This document shows, piece after piece, positions 48,121 through 60,500 of a stretch of 64,000 bases of DNA. The translations under genes and the position numbers were made by a program. How positions within the stretch are numbered: the stretch's first letter is position 1; every line of letters begins with the position of its first letter. The notes under the pieces were generated by a model. It made no database searches. It worked only from the letters and a program-made list of their open reading frames with translations, and had not been told where the DNA came from. The stretch is from Aphis gossypii (lineage: Eukaryota; Arthropoda; Insecta; Hemiptera; Aphididae): NCBI RefSeq assembly GCF_020184175.1, contig NC_065530.1, positions 1,054,001-1,118,000 on the forward strand. The letters are read 5' to 3'.

Positions 48121-50090
48121 TAGTTATAGTAATAATAATAATACGGGGCACGTTATCATCTGCTGTCTCGACGACGACGATTACACAAAAGCGTATTTCA
48201 CGCGCGTATATAATAATAATATTATTATCTATGAATATAGTTACCTTTATATGAGATCGATTTATTTTTACCCTTATTTTTTTTTTATTTATTCTCCTTT
48301 TTTCTGTTTTTTTCATCGTTCTCTCCCAGTGAACAGCGCACCGTATGCTCTATATTACATTATTCCAACTTGATAATAATCATCAATGATTTATTATCAC
48401 AAGATTTTCTTAAGGTTGTAATTATTGCTTTGAAATTCTAACTATGAACATAATAACGCAAGTGTTTCAATTTATATTATGCTACCTATATATTATATAT
48501 TATAGGTATAGCTTATGAATGCAACAGATTCAAAAACTATATGTATGTATCAGTATTAGGTGTCCAAAATCATATAATACTAATCATAAAGTATTTCATG
48601 CATTATTTTAAAATAAACAATTTTAACGTGTACAGGTTTAATTAAATTAAATATTTTTAAATATTAGAATTCATATAATCATACATTCATACCCTCTTAT
48701 AAAGTTTCAAATATTTTTACTCTTAATCAAAATAAACAATATTAGGTACTTACAATTTATACATTTTATTTGATAAAAATCGAACCTACTTTTTCAATAA
48801 CAGAAAAAATGAAAATGTTTATAGAATAGCTTAAATTAAATTAAATGTTTTAATTAATTATTATATTATGCTGTACCTTTGTATTATTTATTATAAATGC
48901 ACAACTCTTAATTTTCATGATGTACGGTTAACATGCACGGTGGCATATACGATACGTGATATGATACTGAACATAGATCTATTATCTAGACATTAGTCAA
49001 TAATGTTATTGAACGTCTATTTAAAACGACTCTATGTATGATGATCATACACTTTCATGCACTTAGTGATCCCGGTTTCCGTATTTGACGCATCACGTTA
49101 CACGGTGTGCATAGTATATTAATTATTTATTTCGCAAGGAGTATTGTTTGATGTAAGTGTGTAATAAATTATTACTAATAATATTGAGTAGGATGAATTT
49201 TAATTATCTACCTAAATATATGTAATATATATTTTCACACTTTTATGTTATCATCATAATAATCTATTAATATACATTTACTATACAATATATTTTTTTA
49301 GGATTTTCTGATGATCTAATGAGTTTGTCCGACCTCTTTGAGATATAATTATTTATGTTGATTTTTATTGTTTTGTTTTTAGTCGACTTTCAAAATTTTA
49401 CTTTTAGTTCAAAAAGTTTGATTAGATTAGATAAGTTTGATTTTTAGACCTACATACGCCAAGCTGCATACAACATCAATTAATTGATATTAATAGTTCA
49501 CTAAAATGTAATTAACATGAAATAGCTTAAGGCAATTAAATCAAATTTAAGCGTCATTAGCTCACAATTGATTTGTTAAATGTTTGGTGACTGCTTATAC
49601 AACCTGCAGGCAATACTAGATTAATAAAAATCTAACCTATAACGTCGACACAACGGTGCCAACGGTGCCACCATCAGCAAAATTCTTGGAAAACGAGTGA
49701 CGTAGACCGGAAATGATGAGACTCGCAAAAATTCGTATAGAATTCCATAAAATAGTTTCACTAGTACCATCATCGTCACACTATACAACATTTTACGAGA
49801 AATCAGTAATTGACTGAAAATAAATCAACACGGTGAATGGGTAGAAAAGGCTGATGACGACCATCTTTTCCTTAGACTGTATAATTATTGACGTGGAAAT
49901 GATTGTGGTTCACGACTCTCACATGTACATAATAATACACAATATTATACAGTTTTCCATAGGTCACTCATAAAAAAATATCCGATGGGTAACTGCAATA
50001 ATTTTTGCACCGGCTGTCCAATAAATATATGTCTTCTTTCGTGTCATGCCCATAAGTTGACATCGATTCGGCCATGAACATTTCCCGAAA
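48121..50090. other. AT-rich stretch with minor exon-like signals
   Basis: A T-rich acceptor ending at 49301 is followed by 14 open codons and TAA at 49346, reading FSDDLMSLSDLFEI. That looks like the acidic tail of a protein but is very short. A tandem ACGGTGCCA pair is near 49653-49670. Nothing else is supportable. Confidence 0.35.
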
Positions 50091-50114
50091 GATTTGTGGT
50101 TAACGAACGATACC

Positions 50115-50363
50115 ATGATTACAACGACCAATCAGAATACAACAAAAGACACACGAGACGACAGATGTCTTTTTTCTCGCCATAGTTATCGTGCCATTCG
50201 ATTCTCGGTTAAACCGTTTACGATGCGTCCGACCCCACGAGTGCGTATCAATAGTGGAAAGTGGACTAACTACAAATGTTGCCCGATGAATCGTTTGTCA
50301 TATTATGCAGTCGGTGAGGAGTTATTCGAAAATTGTCTATATTGTGTCAAAAATTTCAAATAA
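50115..50363 (+). CDS. Unassigned 82-codon ORF, Cys-containing
   Basis: The frame begins at ATG 50115 (open upstream to 50094) and ends at TAA 50361-50363. The peptide has a Thr/Asn/Asp-rich start, a basic middle (FTMRPTPRVRINSGKW), then four cysteines in a tail with KCCPMNRL and CLYCVKNF. Local GC is well above the flanks. It runs tail-to-tail with the minus-strand frame ending at 50384, only 20 bases away. It could be a terminal exon, an unspliced small gene or repeat remains; no family is recognised. Confidence 0.22.
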   Translation: MITTTNQNTTKDTRDDRCLFSRHSYRAIRFSVKPFTMRPTPRVRINSGKWTNYKCCPMNRLSYYAVGEELFENCLYCVKNFK

Positions 50364-50383
50364 TCAATCGATTTTAAACTGTA

Positions 50384-50616
50384 TTAGCTCGAAGTATAAT
50401 AAACTGTGGACTTGTCAACAATATTATGCTTGATGGTTCGGATTTCAAAGGATGCTTCGCCGTCGTCTGAAATTTGTTGTTCCATATTTGTACATTCGTG
50501 GTGCCGGTTTTCGTACTTCGTGCTGAACACATAATATTTATTTTGATCGCAGAAACCTCCGAACCACACCTCGGTGGTGTATAGTATGTTCTGAAACATA
50601 ATCTTGACCCAGGTTT
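50384..50616 (-). CDS. Candidate terminal coding exon, unassigned
   Basis: On the minus strand, CTAAC (a branch-point-like motif) followed by gtgtgcacgcag gives an acceptor ending at 50617. Then come 77 open codons and TAA at 50384. The peptide begins TWVKIMFQNILYTTEVWFGG and contains FCDQNKYYVFSTKYENR and an acidic QQISDDGEASFEI stretch. Its mixed, Trp- and Cys-containing composition is unlike the low-complexity frames elsewhere. The frame is open without splicing back to 50737. A second minus frame over the same bases is also open (to 50374), so coding frame is not proven. No polyadenylation signal is close by. Confidence 0.3.
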
Positions 50617-50739
50617 CTGCGTGCACACCGCGGTCGTGTCGTATAGGGTTAGATAATATTATTATAATCAACTCAAACGTGTTTTTCCAATGTTTCGTTA
50701 CTAATATATTATACATTGAAAACACAGAATAAAACATAA

Positions 50740-53700
50740 TACGGTGGTTAGTATGAATCGAGCATTAAAGCTGAAGACAAGTGATACAATTTGATTATTA
50801 GTAACCCTAAAATAATATAATGTAAATATGTACCTAATGGAAGTACAAATAATTTTTATACTAATAATATTTTAAACTCTGATTTTTAACTTGGAGTTTA
50901 ATTACGTAATAAGTATAGGAAAGTATATTATACAGAACAGAATCCTCTAAAATATTTTTTCACAGGATGTCTCCTCAAAATTGCATTAGCAACATATGAA
51001 CAAAGCTAAATGATTTTCACATAGTAAGACACTGTTGGGTCAGCTAAAAAAAAATCGTATCGAAAAAAATTTCCCACTCGATTAGATCAATATGATTTTT
51101 ACAGAAAATGCTCTGTTTTTATAAAATCATTAATTTATAACATTGTCAATAGTAGTTTTTTTAACCGACAATATATTCTATTCTACTCAAATCTCATTAG
51201 TCATTATATTACATAATATATTAATTATTCGTTTGGAATTTGTGTGCATTTCCTTGCGTCAAACATAACATTTATATTTCCACCCACGGTATACATGTAT
51301 ACCACTTTTCTACGCTATAAACATGTATATAATACTGTACCATACGACATTAGAAATAATATACACACCACGTGTTTATCAAGAACATTTTTTTTTTATT
51401 ATTTATAATAATATATTTTACATTTAATACATTTTGGGATTCAACAAAAACGCGTCGTCGGTTCACCGCATGCGGTGCGTATTTTAATATACAAACGTGT
51501 TACGTAAAACTGCATGTAAATATAAATATAAATACAAATACATTTATATTATAATAGCGTTCGTAAATTATGAAAGATAAGATGATTTCTTGGTAAAACG
51601 GTTTGGTTGGTCGATTTATAATGTTGCCAAGTGCGTATTATAATAAAGAGGAATTTCGTTGCTATCAGTTGTAAAATCATCTGCACCCCCTTTATGGTTT
51701 TAAAGACCATCTTCACAATAGTTTTTAAGAATAGAATAAAACAATCATGATTAACAAATACTCTGGTGAAAATTCCACGCCATACCAAAATATTATAAAC
51801 GCAAATCGCTAAACGTCCAATACGACATAGTTATAATATTAAATTAATTTTTATATACCACTGCATATTGTAACATATACGTTATATACCTAGATATTAA
51901 AGGTAAGCATATGACTTGTTATACGACTGCAGCATAGTATGGGTTACGTTATTCATGGGAACTGCAATGGCGTAAATTTTACTGATTTTGAGGGGTAGAA
52001 AAAATAATTTGGAACAACGAGAACCATATTGTAGACATGACCCCCTTCACCCACACAATAAAATCATAAATTACGTTTTATGGTCCATTCGCAATAGTTA
52101 GTATTGATTTATTATACATCCCAAAAACCATTTAACATTATGTATGTATAAACCTTGAAAAATAAACACGTATTATTTATTTAAGTATTCTTTAACCCCT
52201 GCTTATTGAGATCATCATTTTATGGCACAAAATTTAAAGGTATATTATCTAAATATGTTTCAAGTTTGTAATAGTTTGTATATAATATAGAAAATACTTG
52301 TACTAGCATGGATATGAATAAAGAAAGTGGTAAGCATTCGAATGGGACGTTTATTATTTGTGTCGTTGTATACATTTTAATATAATAGATTCTTTATAAT
52401 AATATTATTACATTTCATATTAAGCCGATATTTAGCGTATCGATTTCGTTATTTATTCGGTGCTCGTCGCGTTTCGAGCGTACGTTATAGATGGAAATGA
52501 AGTCGATGCCACGTGGTTGCCAAGTGTGGTCGTAAACACCCTGAATTTATAATATCATTATTGCGTGTATAATGTATAAAATATTATATCCCCTAAAAAT
52601 GAACCAGTTGGGGTTTAAAAGAATTAACCGATATTGCATGTGAGACACGTTTTGGGCATTTAAAAGGCTATAGTAAGTTAAACCTTATTGACTCACATTA
52701 ATAGAGAATCGATTGGAATGGGATTCAGATGTAGATATATATGTTCACTCTGCAAATGTTATGAAAAATACTTTGACTTGTATTTAGTAAAGATAAAAAA
52801 AATACATATCAATTTTAATCTATAAATAAATACATAAATTGTCTTAAGAGGGGATCTCGTATTGGTAAAAAATGAGTATGAAGTTTAAGTCTATAATAGG
52901 ATGAGGTACCGATTTCTATTTTTATTTTACTTTAACTTAACAAATACATATTCTTCTTATAATCAAGATTTATATAATATAACTCAATTGAAATAAGTTC
53001 AAAATGTAATAATAGTACAATAATTATAATAAATGGTTTGCAATAGTTGAAATATCATAAACACACATTAGTTGGAGACTTTAACGTCTGCAACAATTCG
53101 TCAATTATAATATACCCTTTATATAATATTATAAATCTATTTATTTTTAAAAAGGTACTTCTTATCAATTGATAATAACTGTATTTAAGGTAAATAATGC
53201 GATTTATTTCTTAGTATTATTATAGTGATTAGATATATACATTTAGTATACCTACGAATTATAATATATGTATATTGTATATGTTTATGTATTATAAAGA
53301 TACAAAATGTTAACAATACAATTAGCTATATATAATTTGTACTTAAATATTTTGATTTAACTCACACATCATTATTTTGAAATAATATATTATTTATTGA
53401 TAAATAAATAAATAATATTTTTTATGTAATTTAAATTTAAATTAACCTATTATATGCGTATTATTATTTTAAATAGTAGGTAGATATTGGTTCCAAAATC
53501 AATGTTAATCATCGTTTAATATAAACGACAACGACAATTACATATAATATACATTTCCAATGTGCCATCATAGTGCATACCAAACAAGAAATAAATCGAA
53601 AGTATTCGTAATTTACACGCGTCCACATGTAGATTCAGAAACCATGTCTTATACCGCCCGTACATAAATATTTCAATGTTAGCCATGACATAAAGAAACC

Positions 53701-54840
53701 GAGTGTAGGTACCCATATACATACACAGAAACTATCTGTCACCCACAGCGATGAACGGCCACGATAACGATGTTTTTAACTAAACAAAACAGAATAAAAA
53801 AAATAACAACCGTCTTTATATGTTGCACCTGACCAAGACGTTAAGTCTCCACACTCAACAGTCTACCGTATACATTTTAATATATATACATCTGTATATA
53901 AAATAATACTGTCGATAAGTTTTAATTGGAGGGTAAGGTTTAAAAAAAAAAATAATAAAAACCATCAAAACGACAACCAAAAGGTGATTATAAAAAACAA
54001 TTTATTATGTGTGTAAAAAATTCGTTTGAATTTTATAAATCACTTAAACTGGATACAGGACTAATTGGACGAGTTTAATTTACTATACCTACCTCCGTCG
54101 GATTTGAACATTAATTCAGTGGATGTTTAAAATAGGTGATGGTGGATAAAAATCTACTGAAATCATATTAAATATATATATAAGTTTAAAATGTAATTTA
54201 ATTATACATCGATGTATGCTTAAGACACTGGTTATTAACATGTCATCATAATTTATTTGCTTTTGCCAATTTAGACGATGATGTCGATTTAGACATTTCT
54301 TTGATATAATGTATATAGATTTAAATACGCAGTACCTACTACCTATATAATTATTTTGTTCATCTTCCCTATTTAGGTTTAACAACAACTATTCTCAATC
54401 AATATTTCTAAATTATAAATAATATAATCAACAAAATATTTATATTTTAACATAATATATTATAAAGTATATCAGTATATAGTTATACCGCTAACAAAAT
54501 CATGATAATTTGTCGATGGGTTATCGATATCATTTGTAATGATAATAATGTCGTACCTGCATAAGATACATTTTTAATTTTTATTAAGTATTATAAAATT
54601 ATTTAAAACCTCAATCCCGTAGCCGAAAATTCTTGTTAACCGATTAGAATAAGTAAGGAGTAGTTACACATCCTTGATAGCATACTGTTCATTGGTAAAT
54701 CATTTCACCTGTCATACTGTTGTCACCATAACGACCATAAACCTACTACAACATTTTTAAGAATCGTTTGTCAATTCTTTCTATTATAATGGGTACCTAT
54801 GTATTACCTATATAAAATTTATGTTTTATTGATATTTCAG
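50740..54840. other. AT-rich non-coding stretch
   Basis: No exon is supported. At about 51968 the sequence CAATGGCGTAAATTTTACTG, followed by GAGGGG, resembles a degenerate hAT-type end; no partner end was found. Short frames on the minus strand near 51549-51788, 53516-53722 and 54116-54388 lack splice support. Confidence 0.45.
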
Positions 54841-54875
54841 ATTTACATGTGACACAATAATATACGACTCAAAAG
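54841..54875 (+). CDS. Candidate 35-base micro-exon
   Basis: Both boundaries are strong: ttattgatatttcag ends at 54840 and CAAAAG|GTACGT starts its donor at 54876. One frame is open (FTCDTIIYDSK), with a split codon at each end. Micro-exons of this size exist in insect neuronal and muscle genes. In AT-rich DNA, such pairs also arise by chance, and no neighbouring exon is known. Confidence 0.22.
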
Positions 54876-56060
54876 GTACGTTATTTTGTGCACAATTATT
54901 GGATTTATTACTGCTGTACAAATAATATACAATTATACAAACGAATAAACCCATACTTAATAGACGCGGGCTTATACTCCGTTCTATGCCAATCCATCCA
55001 TGTACAATGATAATAATATACTATAATTTAGACAGGTGCTTATATCGATAAATCATATAATAATATCACTATTTTATGATGCATATCGTATGGTAGTGTA
55101 TTTATTATTATTTATTTATTTTTTTTTTTTTTGAAGACAAAATGGTTCTTAAATAATTAATATGAAGTGGAATATTTAAATTATACATTTTATAATAATT
55201 TCAATTTACATGTTAGTAAGTTAGGTACATATTATAATACTAAATATGATATGTAAGATATTATGTTTACGAATATACGCTGACACACGCAACGCCACCG
55301 GATCCGTTTGCGAGAATACCGACTGTTAATAAGCTGTGAGCAAAACGCATACTATATTATGAATTATGATTATTAATATTATAAAGGTTGGGTCAAACAC
55401 ATGTATAATAAACCAACCATGCAGTAGTCAACACTCAACAGTCAGTTTCAAATACAATAATATTATATATGTTTTACTATAAAATATAAATACAATAAAC
55501 AATAATTTTTAAAAACCTGTTTTTTATCGTCTAAATAGAGCAATCGGCTTGCCACAAGTCCATTAATGAAAACACGTTTTACACAATAATAATATGTAGG
55601 CGAATTGGTTGAAATATTTAAATAATTATATAAAAAAAAAAAAATAACTTCAGGGTAATCTGGAATCTCTGCGGTATACCAGCGGCGACGGCTAAATAAC
55701 AGTCACATATTGTAATATCCATTAAAATAGAGATCCAACAATTCGTATACTTACTGTTACTGAACGCGAACCTTGTGTATAATATTATTATATAAAAAAT
55801 TTCAGTATTTTTTTCTCAACAAACGAGTCTTCTTGCTCCGCAATACGATGTCTACAGTTTAGTGTCTACCTATAACGGGTATCGTGTATAATAATATCAC
55901 GCGAAAAAAAGAAGAATACACAATACATATTATTTCATAATATATTATAGGTTTTGAGGACTGATTTTCCGTCTCTCTCTATTTGTTAACACCACATGTT
56001 AAGTGAAAACTTGAAGACTTAAAAATTAGCGATATTCTATTTTCGTTCTGTTGGTTGATT
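54876..56060. other. AT-rich non-coding stretch
   Basis: Poly-T at about 55118-55132 and a poly-A run near 55631-55644. A GC-raised patch is near 55290-55330. No exon was found. Confidence 0.45.
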
Positions 56061-56065
56061 TGAGG

Positions 56066-56179
56066 CTAAACATACAAACATGTGGGAAAGTCGATCTCGA
56101 GAAGACTTCTCGGCGAATTCAAATCTGTTTTCAAAATCTTTACTACGTCATTCGTTATAATGTAAGATCGGTCAACGAG
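56066..56179 (-). CDS. Candidate terminal exon or 42-codon small ORF
   Basis: On the minus strand, gttctatttgcag gives an acceptor ending at 56180. It is followed by 37 codons and TAG at 56066, reading LVDRSYIITNDVVKILKTDL and ending FPTCLYV. The composition is protein-like, with none of the low complexity seen nearby. An in-frame ATG 12 bases upstream of the exon start (MFYLQ before LVDRS, from 56194) would make a stand-alone 42-residue ORF instead. No upstream exon with matching phase was found: the frame upstream on the minus strand at 56197-56436 is in a different phase. Confidence 0.27.
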   Translation of the reverse strand, partial: LVDRSYIITNDVVKILKTDLNSPRSLLEIDFPTCLYV

Positions 56180-56439
56180 CTGCAAATAGAACATTTCTAT
56201 AAAATGTCTACATCGCACGCGTGAGACGGCAAATCACGCGTCCACAATCCCCTTAAATATATTGTCACTCGCGCGAGCGTACATTCATCACAAACAACGT
56301 ATAGGCCAGTCGTAGTGTGTGGAATACGGGATTTACGTCGAGTGGATGAAAACGTAATCGGTTTAACATAAAACACGCGGGTTTTCCGCCGGCGCGATAG
56401 TGTCGTCTGTGTGTCATGTGTGTTATGCGTATACACCTC

Positions 56440-56598
56440 GTGATTTAGAGTCCGTGTTCATTACCGCCGCCGTGCGAGACACGACTGGAATATGCGACTG
56501 CGGAGATACGTGCACAGAGATCGCTACGACGACAGACTATATAATATAATATACGCGTCAAAACCGTTAACGCGACCGCGGCTCGGGTATCTGCAGTG
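56440..56598 (+). other. CpG-rich first-exon-like block
   Basis: A CpG-rich segment includes an ATG at 56492 and 35 codons (MRLRRYVHRDRYDDRLYNII..) before CAGTG|GTATGT, with a donor at 56599. The peptide is Arg/Asp/Tyr-rich. It could be the start of a protein or only a leader that happens to be open. A long TG repeat starts 13 bases past the donor. Confidence 0.25.
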
Positions 56599-56605
56599 GT
56601 ATGTC

Positions 56606-56611
<6 letters not shown>

Positions 56612-56664
<53 letters not shown>
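56612..56664. repeat. (TG)n microsatellite
   Basis: About 26 uninterrupted TG units, the longest dinucleotide run in the window. Likely polymorphic between individuals. Confidence 0.97.
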
Positions 56665-56667
<3 letters not shown>

Positions 56668-56825
56668 CATTACTTTAAACTCGGCTAGTTAACATGAACA
56701 ATAATAGTGGCGGACGCTTGGCGTCGGATAATTGAAATATGACCTAGACCGATTTCAAGGAAGGAAGATTTGTACGTCGAAACAAGTTATGGAACTCAAT
56801 GATGGTTAAAATAATTATAAAAGTT

Positions 56826-57530
56826 CAGTGGCGTAACTGAGTAAAAAATTTAGGGGAGGGCTAAACGATATTTATTGAAAAGCACAACTTAATTGTTTGT
56901 TAAATAAGACGTCTTAGAACCCATTTTATGGCATAAAAGTAAATAGTAGAAATCGTTAAAGAATATCAAGTACATAATAGTTCAAAAAAGGTGTTATAAA
57001 ATGTCTGAAAAAAATAATGTGATGATTATCTTGTGATAATATTATTGGGGTACTTTTGTAACCCAGATAATTCGGATAACATTAACTATGCACTAATATA
57101 TTACCTATACAACAAGAGGAACGCGAAATAAATATATTTACTTTATGCAATATTTTGAAAATATCAAAATATTTTCATTTTATAATTAATGTTAATAATT
57201 ATAATTATTTATTATAGAATATTTAAATGTACCTACTGTTGTTATATCTTTGAAAAATGATACTTTTTCACCCCTTGTCCTCTCACAATTAGGTACATCA
57301 CGCTGTACAAGTTAATAACTATTTTGAGATGTAGAATTTTTTTCATGTTAATGTTTTAAATTATTGTTTAAGCGCTATAACAATAAATAATACAATTTTT
57401 TTACAATCCATAGAGGGGACGATATAATAACGCGTGAATAAATCCATCGTTCAAGGGGCATATTTGATTGTGCCACCCCTTTCTACTATAATTTTTAAAT
57501 GTGGCAGAAAATACTAAATAGGAGTAATAT
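56826..57530. mobile_element. Truncated hAT-type element, left end only clear
   Basis: CAGTGGCGTAACTGAG at 56826, followed shortly by TTTAGGGGAGGG, matches the kind of terminus carried by many insect hAT-derived elements. A G/C-run region near 57456-57482 (CAAGGGGC..GTGCCACCCC) may be the inner part of the right arm. No clean right terminus or duplication was found, so the right boundary is approximate. Confidence 0.33.
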
Positions 57531-60500
57531 TATTGTTTTATTATTATAATTATTAACATATTATTCAAAATGTGTTAATTTATAACCATTTTATCGTTAA
57601 AAACTAAAATAATTAATGATTAGAAAATATAATAACACATATAGAAATCTAACTATTTAAAATTAAAACAACTTAATGATATGTTTTAGAAATCTTGTTG
57701 TCTAACCTTGTTTTCTCCAAAGCTCAAGCAATAAATTTGTCATTTCGGAAAATAATCATTTTCAGAAGTTTAAACAATCAAAGTTCAAAGATGGTGAAAA
57801 TTAATAGTTCTATATAGGTTAGGTATAAATCCTATGAATTCACTTATCTAATTATTATATAACTATATAATTATTTAATTCACAAATCTATATTAGCGCC
57901 AATAGCGGGTTGGTACTACATATTTGGTGATATTATATATACACCCTGTATATATTATATCTACCGTAATGTCGCAATGCCGGAGGCCCGTGGTATTGCA
58001 AAGGAATGCCGATCCGAGAATAATAGTGTAGTTTTTTTCAATCCGTTTCTTCGTCTTCTTGCGCGAGTCAGTTTTTTTCGGTCCGAATAGACGTCGCCGG
58101 TGCGGCAGGCGACTTTATTCCGGTCACGCGGTCTAATCTACACATGTCAATCTATCCACGCGGCAGGGAATATTATATTATATTATATATAGTTGCAAAT
58201 ATATATATAATATATATACTACTCAACTTTGATCGGCGGCGGTGAGTTCTTCGACCGATGGCTTTATACGGAAACTTGTATAATATCATCATCTAGCCTG
58301 CGTATATACCTCAACGGCTCTACATGTACACACGCACTCATATAAATATATTTAAGTATATATTAATGTTTTGCCAACCCCGTGATACCATTAAGTAGAG
58401 TATGTATGTGTGAGGTCAAGTCGGACAAAATTGTTTGGCTGCCAAAACCAAACGACTGTCCTCAAAGAAAAAAAAAAATATTAATACTCGAAATTTCATC
58501 ATCACGCTTTACAGTCGTGCTGTATTATAATATAATATAGTATCTACCGGTCGAATAAATAAAAAAAAAATATAAACGCCACGCAACGAATGGTCATCGA
58601 ATAAATAGGTATATTATGCAATGTAATAATTATTAACTATTGTAACGTATAATATATGCACTGTAGTTAACATTTGAAATCATAATGTACATCAAATACA
58701 TGAATTAAGTATGGCCGTTTTCAAGGAACGGGGTGAATAAAATATGTATTTACTCGTATTACAAACAAAACGAAATAATAGCCGTATAATCAATGAATAA
58801 TCACTCACTAGTTCTGTGTTTTAAATAATATAATATGTTAGCCATTATAGATTTATACTTAAGCATATTCATAGGTAGGTATGTACTCTAGTATAATAAT
58901 ATTGTTAAATATTTTAAACGAGTTACAACGCTAAAAAATCAAACCCGCCAAGCTGGTCCCAATTTATAGGGTACCTACTCACATATAAATATACCAGCTA
59001 TAACGTGTTTAATCGCCTATACAATATATCCCCTTTATATAATATAATATAATATAATTATTTACAAACACCCTTTAAGTATTATGGTATTACAACAATG
59101 TAGGTATACATTTATGTATTTAGAAGACACTATATTATATACGTTTCACGGTGTGCTGAAAGAATATCGAGAAAAAACTACTTAGAATTTTTACTTGCGT
59201 CACTATTATAATATATATATGTATGTACAATGTCTAAATGTCTAAGTTGGTAACGAACATAAACACATATCGTCTACAGCCGTGTACTATAAAACACCAA
59301 GTTGCTCCGCCTCCAAACTGCTCGTGGTCCAACCTCCACTGCTTCGGTTATTGGTCTATTGATTTAAAGGAAATTCCTTTCGATTCCTTACAACGTTATA
59401 GTCTTATTACAATAGTACAACTATAAGTGAATACTGGTGACCTATTTGATCTAAGAAAAAATAACAAATATAACTAACTTTAACAATACAATTTAAATAA
59501 TCAGTAAACTATATAATATACACTATACAGTATAATACCTTTAATGATGTATTTATATAATTTAATTTGTAAATTTTATGCAGAAATATAAATAGTATTA
59601 TAATGCATTACTGATTTGTTTCGTGATTTTATTTATCCTAGTCACATACTTACATAATATTTTAAAAAAAAAAAGCTTTACAAGGAAAGAATACATACGG
59701 GCAAAACAAAAACGCATATATTGTAATGTATCGGGTTCGTTGTCAGTCATGGTCTGCTAGCAAGATCATTAACGAGGGTCTGTCAACCCTGCATCAAGAC
59801 CGAAGCTACACATATAATATTATACGAACCGCTTTTGAAATTGGATTTTTTCGAGGCATAGTAATGTATTATTAAAATAATTTTAATGAAAATTTTAAAT
59901 AATACTACGTTTAGACAACAATTTTTTTTTTATAATAAAATAAAACATTTTAGATGAAATAATATATTATATCGGTGATACAAAATACATTTGAAAAAAA
60001 TACTATATTTCAGTTGATAATTATAGAGGAAATGAGCTGAACATGCAGATTATAATAATTAGGGAAATATAAAGAAATTATACGATATATACACTAAGTA
60101 TTATAGTAAGCAGGTATTGGTTGTTAAACAAAATGTAAACATATTTTACAATTTATAATATACATAATAAATATTAACATATCTACTCGTAAATTATCAG
60201 TGTTTTCGGTGTATATATGTTCAACGGCTGATAACGAATAATGTATTTATTTATAAATATCATAATGAACAAATACAGCTGTAATCACATTATAATATAA
60301 TACTTTAATAAGATACAATATTTCACATGTTAATTTAAAATAATTCAAACCCGCACTTTTATAATATATATTATTATTTATATTAAATACGTGTCTAATG
60401 ACATTTTTCACCACCTCAAATCCGTTGCTTTATTTTGAATTAGTCACATCCACTGACTATAATTGCCTAAAATAACATCATATTATAGTAATCAATCCAA

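Noticed and set aside
54245..54310. Minus-strand peptide MSKSTSSSKLAKANKL
   Set aside because: Ends in a stop after 16 codons, with a weak acceptor and no partner exon.
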